This document shows, in pieces, positions 25,680 to 34,856 of a DNA stretch of 64,000 nt. The stretch comes from Algoriphagus sediminis (GTDB taxonomy: Bacteria; Bacteroidota; Bacteroidia; Cytophagales; Cyclobacteriaceae). The position numbers and the translations under genes were made by a program. The stretch spans positions 496,001 to 560,000 of the forward strand of contig NZ_JAUEPH010000001.1 of NCBI RefSeq assembly GCF_030403435.1, in the 5' to 3' direction. Below the pieces are notes generated by a model. It did no database searches and was not told the DNA's origin. It saw only the letters and a list, made by a program, of their open reading frames with translations. Positions within the stretch are counted from its first letter, which is position 1, and each line of letters begins with the position of its first letter.

Positions 25680-28535
25680 TTATTTCTTCTGAATAAAACG
25701 AAACTCATTGATTTGAAGTAATTTCTGACTTGGTTGAGCTTCAGGGTTTTTTCCTACAAAGTAGACATCATGGACTCCTTCCACACCTGTGATTTCCACA
25801 TCGAAACTTGGTCTTAGCAATTCTCTGACTGTTCTAAAGTTGGGTATTGGCCCTTTGCTACCATTCGCCTCCCATTCTTCTACCAGTCTTTGTGTCTCTG
25901 CCCTCAAATCGATATTGGACACCCCAATTTTTTCAGTAGCGCCCACCAAAGGCCCATCAGGACTATCGAGATGTACTTCAATCACTCCACCTACTCCGGC
26001 ATATCTTTCTGGTGCCTCTGCAATTATGGTCACTTTCTCAATTCCATCAAGATCAAGCTGCCTGTATCCCACATAACCATCATGTACATTTAAGTAATAA
26101 GCCTCCCGTGGAGTAGTAAGGAATTCTGTGCCCGATTCCATCTCAGCATTTTCAGGAAGTAAAACTGGATTTCTCAAAGCAATAATTTTCTCAGACGACA
26201 AGCCCGGTAAACCAGCAGCCCCTTTGTCCTGATACGCAGCTCTCAGAATATAACCTCCATTACCATTTTGACTGGCAGGAACTCTCGTGGTATAAGCTCC
26301 TGAAAGCTCCATTTCTTCTGGTTGCATCAATTGGTCATTTATTCCCATGATGTAATCCACCATCTGCTGAGCATCTTCCATAGAGATATCAGGGTGGGCA
26401 CTCATCGCATGCTCTCCCCAAACGCCAACGCCACCATTCACTATTTTAGCAGCCAACATTGATTGACCTTCGGAATCATTTTCGTAACGATTCGCTACCT
26501 GAGAATAGCTTGGGCCTATGGAGCCTTCATCTATTTTGTGACAAGAATAGCAATCGCTTTCTGCAATCAGAGTTTTACCTCTTGAGAACTCAATCCACTC
26601 ATCTGAAACCACTCGGTTTTGGGAAACCTCAATAATATCAAAGCCTTCAGGAGCATAGTCAAAATTCACAGCAACCTCTTCCTTAGGAATGGAGCCATCG
26701 GCTGTTGAACCGTCCTCCTTATCTGAAACTTTGATACTATATTCAATTTCGCTATCCGCAAAGAAGAAGGAGGTATTTCCTCGGGAGATATCAATATCGA
26801 CCACCGGAGGTTCATTTCCGGCAAAAAGATCTAAGGTGATCTGGTTAGTATTTTCAGCCTCATCAGTAACACTTAAGGTTGCTGTATATCTCCCAGGCTC
26901 TGTAAGTGTTATAGATGGATTTGCACCCGAGATGGTTTCATTATAGCCATTATCAGATTTGATGTTCCAGGAATAATCTAGATCATCTCCATCATAATCC
27001 AAAGTTCCCTCAGAAGAAAGCTGCACATTAAATGGTACTGCTCCAGCTTTTTTATCACTAATAGCAACTACTACAGGTTCTCTGTTTCCACCATTGAAAC
27101 GAACTCTTTTAACCAATGCATTATCATTTCCCTGGAACCATGCTGAACCATATTCAAGCACATAAAGGTCGCCATCAGGACTGAAGCTCATATCAATGGC
27201 ACTAATGAATTTCTCATTCGGTAAAAATGGCTCCATACTGACATAATCCCCATTTTCGTCCATGGTGATCGCCACAATCCAGCCTCGCATAAACTCCACA
27301 ATTAGCCACTTGCCTTCATAGTAGGAAGGAAAACGCTTATCAGATTCAGGGAAATCTGCTTTTCTGAATACAGGTCCTCCAGTAGCACTTCTTCCAGCAC
27401 TTCCCATTAGTGGGAACTCTTCTGAATTGGCATAAGGATAATAAAGCATGGCTGGCTGTGGTTCAGGCAGCTTTTCTAAGCCTGTATTATTTACCGAGGT
27501 ATTAACCACGTTCATGGGGTCAAATGGCTCCCCTAAGACTTCATTTACATGGTCATAATCTACATAGGCAAAATTATCCCCGATAAAATAGGGCCAGCCA
27601 AAAAAGCCCGGCCCTTTGGCCTGATTAAATTCATCATATCCTCTTGGACCTCTTTCTGAATCTTCAGAGGCATCAGGTCCCACTTCTCCCCAATAGATAT
27701 AACCAGTTTCCGAATCCCAACTTACCCTCCAAGGGTTCCTATGTCCCATGGTATAAATTTCTGGTCTTGTACCTTCTGTACCGACAGGGAATAAATTGCC
27801 TTCTGGAATACTGTAGCTCCCATCATCTTCTGGATGAATTCTCAAAATCTTTCCTCGAAGGTCATTCGTGTTGCCAGCGGTACGCTGATCATCTCTATTT
27901 TCCATCCCAGGTCTTTCATCAAGATTCGAAGTCCCGGTTGGTGGATTTACGGTATTATTTCCTGTGGTGATGAAAAGATTACCTTGATCCTCCCAGACCA
28001 TTCCACCTCCCGTATGACAGCACTCTTCTCGCTGTACCGGATATTCCAGCATAATGATTTCCGAATCAGGATAAAGGAATCCATTTTTGAATTCAAATCG
28101 GGAAACAACATGCTTGGGTTCATCAGGATGGGCATACATCAGATAAACCCAATTATTAGTTGCAAAGTCAGGATGAGCAGTAACCCCAATCAACCCTTCC
28201 TCTGCCGGTCTGGATTGTCCTTCTTTGTTGGTGTAAATGATATTTACCGCCAGATTACCTACTTCCTCCAAAGCGTTGGTTTCCACATTTAGATGTTTAA
28301 CCCCTCCTTTACGCTCTACGATCAACATTTCTTGATTATTCAAAAATGTGAATGCCATAGGTTCATCTAATGCATCTGGCTCTGTAAGGACAGAAACTGT
28401 GAATCGATTGTCTTCCGGCTTCTCGCCATTGTCAGTTGGTTGACAGGAAAGAGTAAAAAACAAAGCACCTAAAAGGAGCATTTTGGTTGAACCAAAATCC
28501 TTGTTTCTTAATCCTGACCATGAAATGATTTTCAT
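25680..28535 (-). CDS. PQQ-type sugar dehydrogenase - PKD - cytochrome c - CBM6-like lipoprotein
   Basis: A 951-residue lipoprotein (lipobox LFFTLSC). A glucose/sorbosone dehydrogenase beta-propeller spans about residues 45-490 (ECCHTGGGMVWEDQG, YWGEVGPDASEDSERG, VLEYGSAWFQGND), followed by a PKD-type domain (DDLDYSWNIKSDNG), a monohaem cytochrome c with CYSCH at 662-666 and EHAMSAHPD downstream, and a C-terminal CBM6-like part (IEVHLDSPDGPLVG). It lacks the ThuA domain of its paralogue at 7233. Expected role: periplasmic oxidation of a sugar or glycan end with electron transfer to haem. Whether PQQ is really the cofactor is not proven by sequence. Confidence 0.88.
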   Translation of the reverse strand: MKIISWSGLRNKDFGSTKMLLLGALFFTLSCQPTDNGEKPEDNRFTVSVLTEPDALDEPMAFTFLNNQEMLIVERKGGVKHLNVETNALEEVGNLAVNIIYTNKEGQSRPAEEGLIGVTAHPDFATNNWVYLMYAHPDEPKHVVSRFEFKNGFLYPDSEIIMLEYPVQREECCHTGGGMVWEDQGNLFITTGNNTVNPPTGTSNLDERPGMENRDDQRTAGNTNDLRGKILRIHPEDDGSYSIPEGNLFPVGTEGTRPEIYTMGHRNPWRVSWDSETGYIYWGEVGPDASEDSERGPRGYDEFNQAKGPGFFGWPYFIGDNFAYVDYDHVNEVLGEPFDPMNVVNTSVNNTGLEKLPEPQPAMLYYPYANSEEFPLMGSAGRSATGGPVFRKADFPESDKRFPSYYEGKWLIVEFMRGWIVAITMDENGDYVSMEPFLPNEKFISAIDMSFSPDGDLYVLEYGSAWFQGNDNALVKRVRFNGGNREPVVVAISDKKAGAVPFNVQLSSEGTLDYDGDDLDYSWNIKSDNGYNETISGANPSITLTEPGRYTATLSVTDEAENTNQITLDLFAGNEPPVVDIDISRGNTSFFFADSEIEYSIKVSDKEDGSTADGSIPKEEVAVNFDYAPEGFDIIEVSQNRVVSDEWIEFSRGKTLIAESDCYSCHKIDEGSIGPSYSQVANRYENDSEGQSMLAAKIVNGGVGVWGEHAMSAHPDISMEDAQQMVDYIMGINDQLMQPEEMELSGAYTTRVPASQNGNGGYILRAAYQDKGAAGLPGLSSEKIIALRNPVLLPENAEMESGTEFLTTPREAYYLNVHDGYVGYRQLDLDGIEKVTIIAEAPERYAGVGGVIEVHLDSPDGPLVGATEKIGVSNIDLRAETQRLVEEWEANGSKGPIPNFRTVRELLRPSFDVEITGVEGVHDVYFVGKNPEAQPSQKLLQINEFRFIQKK

Positions 28536-28651
28536 ATTCTATTATTCTAATTTTAGCATTTTCCGATCTAATCTAATAGAGCAAACTTCTCTTCGCCGAT
28601 TAATTCTTTGAATGGTTGATTACTTGTATAATTCCTAATTGACCTTCTTGT

Positions 28652-29230
28652 TTAATTGAAAAGTCTAGGAGCGAACATGGATAGATATACCCGCCAATTA
28701 TTCCAGGTGTGGCCACCGGCACTTTCAAAGTATTCGTAATCGAAATTATGCTCATCCAGTCTTTTTCTCATATTCACTACGCTTTCCATAAGAAAGTCAT
28801 CTTCTCCACATGCAATCCAATAAAGCTCAGGATCGGCTGCCTTTAAGGCCTCAATTTTCTGATCTCTTTCTTTTTCATCAATATCTACCCCCCATTGGCT
28901 AAAATCTGCAAAACCCATACTCATCACTCCTATATAATCAAACATTCCAGGGTTTTTCAAAGTGGTATTTATTGTCTGATGACCTCCCATACTGAGCCCG
29001 GTAATTGCACGGTTTTCTTTATTTGCTTTTACTCTAAAGTGAGATTCAATGTAAGGAACAACATCTTTTACCAGGCTTTCTTCAAACACACCGTCTGCCA
29101 TTGAACCAGCCCCTTGTCCTTGGGTGGCTACTTTTGGTGAATCTGGAAAGGCCGCAGCCTGTCCCGGGTTACCATTGGTCATCACCACAATCATTGGTTT
29201 TGCCTCGCCACTTTTCTTGTGGTAGTCCAA
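28652..29230 (-). pseudogene. CE1-type esterase, 5'-truncated
   Basis: This 192-residue remnant is the C-terminal half of an esterase D/feruloyl esterase-like protein. The nucleophile elbow TGLSMGGHQT, an Asp in ACGEDDF and the His in GGHTWNNW are intact. The N-terminal strands with the HG oxyanion motif and any signal peptide are missing. The alignable part begins with LDYHKKSGEAKPMIVVM, where the first Leu is the TTG that could serve as a start; an in-frame TAG lies three codons upstream and the sequence beyond does not read as esterase in another frame. I take it as the product of a 5' deletion, probably non-functional. Confidence 0.75.
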
Positions 29231-29380
29231 ATTGAGCTACCTCTTGAAAACTAATAATGACAATTAGTAATGATACAAGTGTTTAATCAATCATAATTAT
29301 TGGTGTTAACTGGTAGAGTGTGGTAAAAACTGAATCCCAATGCTTGAGCCTTGACAACCAAGGATTATAGAATATGGTAC

Positions 29381-29413
29381 AAAAAATGAAAACGGGGTTT
29401 CATCGAAACCCCG
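29381..29413 (-). terminator. Intrinsic terminator, minus strand
   Basis: A 9-bp stem CGGGGTTTC / GAAACCCCG with a 3-base loop, followed on the minus strand by TTTTCATTTTTT. It can end transcripts coming from the DUF1080 / SusC side. Confidence 0.85.
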
Positions 29414-29421
29414 CTCCCCAA

Positions 29422-29473
29422 GGATAGTGCCATCCTCCACTAAACATGGAGAATTCAATCCGTCGCACTATCC
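29422..29473 (-). ncRNA. Candidate structured RNA or 3'-UTR element before a terminator
   Basis: GGATAGTGC and GCACTATCC form a perfect 9-bp outer stem 34 bases apart, with an inner CTCCA / TGGAG hairpin. On the minus strand this structure sits eight bases before the terminator hairpin at 29393-29413. It could be a small RNA, an mRNA 3' element of the DUF1080 transcript, or a scar of the event that truncated the esterase. No conserved family is recognised. Confidence 0.35.
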
Positions 29474-29629
29474 AATCTTTCTTTTAGACCATTCGCTAGT
29501 CTTTAATCAATATTAGGATTCAAGGCTGCTTCCTATTTGGAACTTCGAGCTCTGAGTGGTAAAGAATAATTGCTAAACGATTAGACTTATTCTTTTAATT
29601 CATACCCAACCTGTAAAATCCCAGCTATT

Positions 29630-30412
29630 TTAGAGCTTCTTTAACTGAACGTTTTTAAATAAAACCTTCATTGGAGGTCCGACATGCATTTGCATACCAA
29701 TAAGTCCTGTAAGCATTCGGTTCTTCATATCCTCATCATGAACCTCACTCATCAATGTGCCATTTACAAAATGCTGCATCACATTACCTTTCACGATTAA
29801 GTGAATGGAATTCCACTCTCCTTGCTTAATGAGATTACCCAACTCTTCTCGATCACCTAATTCTTCTACCACATTAAGCCCTTTCCAGGCATTCCGCTCT
29901 ACATACTCCCTGAGATTACTAATGTCATCCGGCTGAGAGGTAATTCGAGTCTTTTGCCCCCTATAAGCTAATGTTGCCCGCTTCTTCTCCTCGTAATTTT
30001 GGCCGGTATATCGATTCCTTCCATCGATATCTGCCTGATAACCTTTTAAAGCATTAGGTACTTCAGCCAACCGTTCACTTCTATATTGAACCCCAGAATT
30101 CCCAGTCTCAGAAATCCAATAATCCATTTTGAGCTCAAAATCTCCTAATTCACCTCCTTTCCACACGATGAAATTATTAGCCTCCAAAGGATTATCAGCG
30201 GTAGTTTCTCCATGGATTGCCCCTTCACTCACTTTCCAATATTCTGGATTATACTCCCAGCCATCTAGTGAAGTTCCATCGAAAATTGCAACAAAATCAT
30301 TTTGGACGATTTCTTCTTTTTCATGGGTGAAAAAGTCAGTCGACTTTAATCCAATCGCTATAAACAAATAGCATAGGGCCATCAGGAATCTATAGTTTCT
30401 TGAGCAAATCAT
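29630..30412 (-). CDS. DUF1080 (3-keto-disaccharide hydrolase family) exported protein
   Basis: A 260-residue protein with an N-terminal hydrophobic leader and one concanavalin-like DUF1080 domain: FVAIFDGTSLDGWEYNPEYW, ETGNSGVQYRSERL, GEWNSIHLIVKGNVMQHFVN and IGMQMHVGPPMKVLFKNVQL at the C terminus are the canonical blocks. Pfam names this family after a 3-keto-disaccharide hydrolase; members bind or cleave (keto-)glycosides outside the cytoplasm. Its ATG overlaps the stop of the upstream cytochrome gene (ATGA), so the two are translationally coupled and probably work on the same substrate. Confidence 0.88.
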   Translation of the reverse strand: MICSRNYRFLMALCYLFIAIGLKSTDFFTHEKEEIVQNDFVAIFDGTSLDGWEYNPEYWKVSEGAIHGETTADNPLEANNFIVWKGGELGDFELKMDYWISETGNSGVQYRSERLAEVPNALKGYQADIDGRNRYTGQNYEEKKRATLAYRGQKTRITSQPDDISNLREYVERNAWKGLNVVEELGDREELGNLIKQGEWNSIHLIVKGNVMQHFVNGTLMSEVHDEDMKNRMLTGLIGMQMHVGPPMKVLFKNVQLKKL

Positions 30413-33096
30413 TTCTGAGCCGTCGCTTTATTTTGAAAAACTTCATGATCAGGATTACCCGAGGAGATGAGGTAAGCCATCAAATCTTTGAGTTCTTCTT
30501 CATTTAATCGATTTATCAAACCTGGCATCATAATAGAAACCTCTGCATTCTTCTTTAGGACTACATTGTTTTTGGGGATTTCTTTCACATCATCCGGAAC
30601 AAATGGGTTTTGGGAGATATAGTAATTTTGATCATCCTCATCGTAAAGTTTACCCATGACTGAAGCTCCATCCTTCAATTCCAACACAGTCGCATGATAC
30701 TGGTCTGAAATAGTTTCAGAGGGATTAATGGTTGCAACAAGAATATCCTTGGGAGAAAACCTGGTACCTAATTGAGTCAAGTCTGGACCGATAATGCCAC
30801 CTTCTCCTTGCATAGTATGACAGGATTGACAAAGACTGGCTGCATACATGGCTTTACCACGTACAAAATCCCTCCCACTAAGATTAGCAACCAATGGTTC
30901 TGCCTCTTCAACTGTCCACCTTCTACCCGGACCTTCTGGTTGAATCCCCGATTCAACAACTTCATTTCCACTGGAAGAAAGTAGCTTTCCACCAGAAAGT
31001 TCGTCGTATTTGTCGAAATCTGAAGGATTAACTGAAGACAGGGCCATTTTTCTTGCACGATCTATAAAACCCACATAGCTACGCCCACCCTTATATTCCG
31101 TAAGAGCATTCTTCACCCAGGAAAAAAATTCATCGCGTTGGGCTGGAGTCCATCCTTTATCTGCTCCTCCTAGAACATTGGCATAAAAAGTTGCTTGAGC
31201 AGGAGGTACATTAGCTAGCATGTTAGCGATATCCATACCATATTGAGGGTTCCTAAATATTAAATCAGAGGAGGCAGTAAAGGTCTTTTGATAGTTAGGA
31301 TCATCTTTCGCATTTTGAAGCAAAGCCAATGTTTTATCGACAGCTGAAGGGGCGTCCAAGTGAACCATCAGAATGGACAAAGAACGATCAAGCATATTGT
31401 CATTGGCAGGAAAGTTAGGGTCGAGAAAAGCAATTAGTTTTTGCTTAACTGGATCAGCACCTTCGTCATAACGATAAAGAATAACTTCAATAGTTCTAAG
31501 CAAATCCTGCTTGTCCTTATCTGAAAGACTCTTGTAATCAATTTGTATTAAGCTGTTCAACATCCGAGCAGCATCTGAATCTGAAGCATGATGAGCCAAA
31601 GCCAAGATGGCTTGGATTTTCTTTGTAGGATCCGATTCTGCCAAGGCTTTTGACTTCCATGATGCCACAGGCTGATGTTCCAAAACCAAACGTGCTGCAT
31701 ACTGAACATAACGGTCCTCATTACTCAGCTCGGACCAAGCTTTTTCCAAACCCTCTGCTGGTGCACCCTTCACATGATACTTTTCCAATTCCCTTCTCGT
31801 TTTTGCCTCCTGAGGTAAGTCCTCAATGGTCATTGGAGTATAAGTGTCTACCTCTCCCGTGTAATAGACCCTATAAAGATCTGATTCCAATCTTCTTCCA
31901 CCAGTGGCAAAATACATGGCTCCATCAGGACCAATAGTTCCGTCGGTAAGTGGAAGCGGAGAACCTGAAATAAATTCTTCTGCGGTGGCATCATAGCTTG
32001 CACCATTTGGTGTGAGGTGAATAGCATAAATCATCCCAAAGCTCCAGTCAAAGGCGAAAAGTGCTTTACGGTATTTAATTGGAAATTTAGCATCATAACC
32101 AAACATGGCATTCGTTGGTGAGCCTTGTCCAATATTCAAAACAGCCGGAAGATTATCAGGATAGTTAGGCGACCATTTGGAGTTACCTGTTCTCCAGCCA
32201 AATTCAGCTCCGCTAGTGGCATGGTTGATTCTGGTAGGCCTGTACCAGGGCATACCAAAGTCCCATTCCATGTCTGCGTCATAAGCAAACATGTCCCCTA
32301 CTTCATTGAAATCAAAATCAAAGGCATTTCTGAAGCCTGCCGCTACTAGCTCCCATTCTGAACCATCAGGATTCATGCTCGCAATCCAACCTCCTGGTGC
32401 CATCCTGTTATTTGCATGACCACGAGGATCCTTAATAATGGGAAATAGGTTGTCTTCTTGCCAAACTCTAGGCAGACGATAGGAATCCATTTCCGGCACA
32501 TCCACGTGATTTCCAGCAATCATAAAAATCCTTTCACCATCTGGGGATACACGCATACTGTGGGGACCATGCTCACCCTGCCGTCCCTGAAATTCTTGGA
32601 TTTGGGTAATAGTTTCGAACTGATCATCTCCATCCAAATCCTGTATTCGATAAAGGCCTGTTGGCTTGCTGAAAGTCTCATTCGAATTATGATTAACCAT
32701 CACATATAGTGAATTAAATGCGTAGAGTAAGCCTTGTGCATACCCCATTCCAACCTGAGGTTCTGCTACATTTCCCACAATCAGTTTTTCCACTTTGGGT
32801 TCAGTTGAAGTGCCTGAGCCTATTGGTGGTAGTTCTAAACGATACAAGAAACCGTATTGATCGGAAGTGATCATTCTCCCTTTGTCATCAAATGTCATGG
32901 CTACCCAAGATCCCTGATCGTGTTCACCAGGGCTGTAGAGTAATTCTGCTTCGAAACCGTCTGGTAGCTTGAGCTTGTCGATCTTTGGGTCACCAGAAAG
33001 CTGTTTTTGAGCGTCTTCTTTCTTGGCACAAGAAAGGCATAAAACCACCCCTCCTAGCAAGAAAATTAGATTTCTTGTTAATTTATTATTTAACAT
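30409..33096 (-). CDS. PVC-type beta-propeller / haem-binding c-type cytochrome lipoprotein
   Basis: An 895-residue lipoprotein (lipobox VLCLSC). The N-terminal part is a PVC-type membrane-bound dehydrogenase-like propeller (LPDGFEAELLYSPGEHDQGS, HGPHSMRVSPDG, DGTIGPDGAMYFATGGRR), followed by a helical middle region with HEAT-like character (residues about 450-690) and a C-terminal cytochrome c: CQSCH at about 756-760, then GPDLTQLGTRFSPKDIL and the Met in SIMMPGLINRL. I start at the ATG at 33096 because the in-frame TTG at 33114 adds nothing. It is coupled to DUF1080 by ATGA. Probable role: oxidation of a sugar compound in the periplasm. Confidence 0.87.
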   Translation of the reverse strand: MLNNKLTRNLIFLLGGVVLCLSCAKKEDAQKQLSGDPKIDKLKLPDGFEAELLYSPGEHDQGSWVAMTFDDKGRMITSDQYGFLYRLELPPIGSGTSTEPKVEKLIVGNVAEPQVGMGYAQGLLYAFNSLYVMVNHNSNETFSKPTGLYRIQDLDGDDQFETITQIQEFQGRQGEHGPHSMRVSPDGERIFMIAGNHVDVPEMDSYRLPRVWQEDNLFPIIKDPRGHANNRMAPGGWIASMNPDGSEWELVAAGFRNAFDFDFNEVGDMFAYDADMEWDFGMPWYRPTRINHATSGAEFGWRTGNSKWSPNYPDNLPAVLNIGQGSPTNAMFGYDAKFPIKYRKALFAFDWSFGMIYAIHLTPNGASYDATAEEFISGSPLPLTDGTIGPDGAMYFATGGRRLESDLYRVYYTGEVDTYTPMTIEDLPQEAKTRRELEKYHVKGAPAEGLEKAWSELSNEDRYVQYAARLVLEHQPVASWKSKALAESDPTKKIQAILALAHHASDSDAARMLNSLIQIDYKSLSDKDKQDLLRTIEVILYRYDEGADPVKQKLIAFLDPNFPANDNMLDRSLSILMVHLDAPSAVDKTLALLQNAKDDPNYQKTFTASSDLIFRNPQYGMDIANMLANVPPAQATFYANVLGGADKGWTPAQRDEFFSWVKNALTEYKGGRSYVGFIDRARKMALSSVNPSDFDKYDELSGGKLLSSSGNEVVESGIQPEGPGRRWTVEEAEPLVANLSGRDFVRGKAMYAASLCQSCHTMQGEGGIIGPDLTQLGTRFSPKDILVATINPSETISDQYHATVLELKDGASVMGKLYDEDDQNYYISQNPFVPDDVKEIPKNNVVLKKNAEVSIMMPGLINRLNEEELKDLMAYLISSGNPDHEVFQNKATAQK

Positions 33097-33191
33097 AGAT
33101 ATTAATTTATACAATTGTTTTTCAGATTATTACAGGCCTAAATTCAAATATTTTTCTTGTAAACGAGAGCAATTTATCATTTGAATTTAAC

Positions 33192-33299
33192 TCAGTTCTT
33201 TCCCAATACCGTCCTGCTGTATCTGTAAAGAAAATAACCCGGTCCCACCTCAAAACCTTTCTGGATTTGACTTGGAACCGAGCCATATTTTTTGGACAT
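33192..33299 (-). CDS. Possible 35-residue small ORF after susD
   Basis: An ATG four bases after the SusD stop opens a 35-codon frame (MSKKYGSVPSQIQKG..., ending in TVLGKN). It could be a translationally coupled small protein, a remnant of a deleted gene, or chance. No signal peptide, TM segment or known motif is visible. Confidence 0.2.
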   Translation of the reverse strand: MSKKYGSVPSQIQKGFEVGPGYFLYRYSRTVLGKN

Positions 33300-33303
33300 G
33301 TAA

Positions 33304-34815
33304 TTAAAAATGAGGTGTCAGATCAGCCTCTAAAGCTGGATAAGGGTAAAACTTATCCAAAACTGTAAAGGCATTACTGGGAGGTATTGATCCTTCAACA
33401 GGAGGATAATAATAATCTATAGGATTATTAATTATTCTCTGTCCATAAGGCACAATAATTTCCTGAATTCGATCAGTCCTCATAATGTCAAACCAACGCT
33501 TATTCTCAAATGCGAGCTCCACTCGCCTCTCTTGGAAAATTGCCTCCCTTACATCCGCTTGGCCTGAGGCTGAAGAATTTTCAAGACCCGCTCTATCTCT
33601 AACCTGGTTTAAAAGACCAACTGCCTCACCACTTTTACCTTGCTCATTCTGGGCCTCTGCCATAAGAAGCAAAACTTCTGCATAGCGGTAGACCGGCCAA
33701 TTCATTCCATGATTGTTATGCTGAACGTGATCACTTTGATATTTTTTGATGTAGGGATAGACCTTATCATCACGGAAACTACCTGAGAGCGTAAGATATC
33801 CGATAGACACATCTTCTCTGAGGTCTCCCTCTTCATATGCAGAAATTAAATCTGGTGTAGGGACAGCGGGCCCTTCCCCCCCTAGCTCCTGTGGATTAAT
33901 GGTACCCATAATTGGAGCCAACTCATCTATGGTAATGGGTCTGGGCATAAATTGATACATGAAGGTACCTTGTAGCCCTTCTGGACCTTCTTTATATTGT
34001 ATTTCAAACACAGATTCTGCGTTATTCTTATTATTTACACTTTCAGAAAACGCCATTTCATAAGAGGGCATTAACATATATTCTCCTGAAGAAATAACTG
34101 GTCCAAGAGCTTGCTCAGCTTCTACCCATCTCCTCAAATACACATACACGTCCCCTAATAATGTCCTTGCAGAGCCCTGGGTTACTCGTCCTGGAAGTTG
34201 TTGAGATTTCAGAGGCAAAAGGGGAACCGCTTGAGTCAAATCTGATTCTATCTGAGAAAATACTTCCGATTCCTCGGAAAGTGGCAAGGCAGACTCTTCG
34301 CGGACTGCTACCGGAGTAATATGCAAAGGAACTTGTCCAAAGTATCTTACCAAATGAAAATAAGAAAATGCGCGTAGGAAAAGGGCCTGGCCTTTAACAT
34401 TATCCTTGGAGGCTTGGTCAAACTCCACATCATCTATCAGAGCCAGAATTTGATTGGATCTCGAAATAATTAAATAAAGTGCTCTCCAGCCATTTAATAC
34501 ATGTACATTAGGTGTAGTACCCCCTGAAATAGGCATAGCAAAATCTGCGATATTCTGATGGTTTTCAGTTGCTCCAAAAAGAATATTACGACCATAATAT
34601 AGATTGTCAGAATGTAACTCCCCAAGCATCCATGCTTGTGTATTGTAGTAACCCCTAAGAGGTGCATAGGCGCCATTGACAGCTTGGACAAAATCAGCCT
34701 CAGTCTGAAAGAAGGTAGCTGAACTTAATTGTGTCTCCGGCACGACTGTCAGAAAATCATCACAACTAGAGAAAACCAGAGTGAGAGAGAAAAGGAATAT
34801 GATATATTTTTTCAT
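33304..34815 (-). CDS. SusD/RagB family nutrient-binding lipoprotein
   Basis: A 503-residue outer-membrane lipoprotein (lipobox LVFSSC). The start of the mature protein (DDFLTVVPETQLSSATFFQT) and the TPR-like helical motifs (DNVKGQALFLRAFSYFHLVR, YAEVLLLMAEAQNEQG, FENKRWFDIMRTDR) are those of SusD proteins, which bind glycan at the cell surface as the lid of the SusC barrel. The gene follows susC by 41 bases in the same direction. The glycan is not predictable from SusD sequence; neighbouring sulfatases and rhamnose genes hint at a sulfated rhamnose-containing one. Confidence 0.95.
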   Translation of the reverse strand: MKKYIIFLFSLTLVFSSCDDFLTVVPETQLSSATFFQTEADFVQAVNGAYAPLRGYYNTQAWMLGELHSDNLYYGRNILFGATENHQNIADFAMPISGGTTPNVHVLNGWRALYLIISRSNQILALIDDVEFDQASKDNVKGQALFLRAFSYFHLVRYFGQVPLHITPVAVREESALPLSEESEVFSQIESDLTQAVPLLPLKSQQLPGRVTQGSARTLLGDVYVYLRRWVEAEQALGPVISSGEYMLMPSYEMAFSESVNNKNNAESVFEIQYKEGPEGLQGTFMYQFMPRPITIDELAPIMGTINPQELGGEGPAVPTPDLISAYEEGDLREDVSIGYLTLSGSFRDDKVYPYIKKYQSDHVQHNNHGMNWPVYRYAEVLLLMAEAQNEQGKSGEAVGLLNQVRDRAGLENSSASGQADVREAIFQERRVELAFENKRWFDIMRTDRIQEIIVPYGQRIINNPIDYYYPPVEGSIPPSNAFTVLDKFYPYPALEADLTPHF

Positions 34816-34856
34816 TTTTCTTGTTTTTTAATTTGATGGAATCAATCTGATACAGA

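Larger units (their letters stand above)
29231..29629. other. 399-base intergenic region with structured elements
   Basis: No gene is visible. It separates a truncated esterase from a DUF1080 gene and contains a minus-strand terminator (29381-29413) and a stem-loop (29422-29473), described separately. The remaining bases show nothing I can name. Confidence 0.6.
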
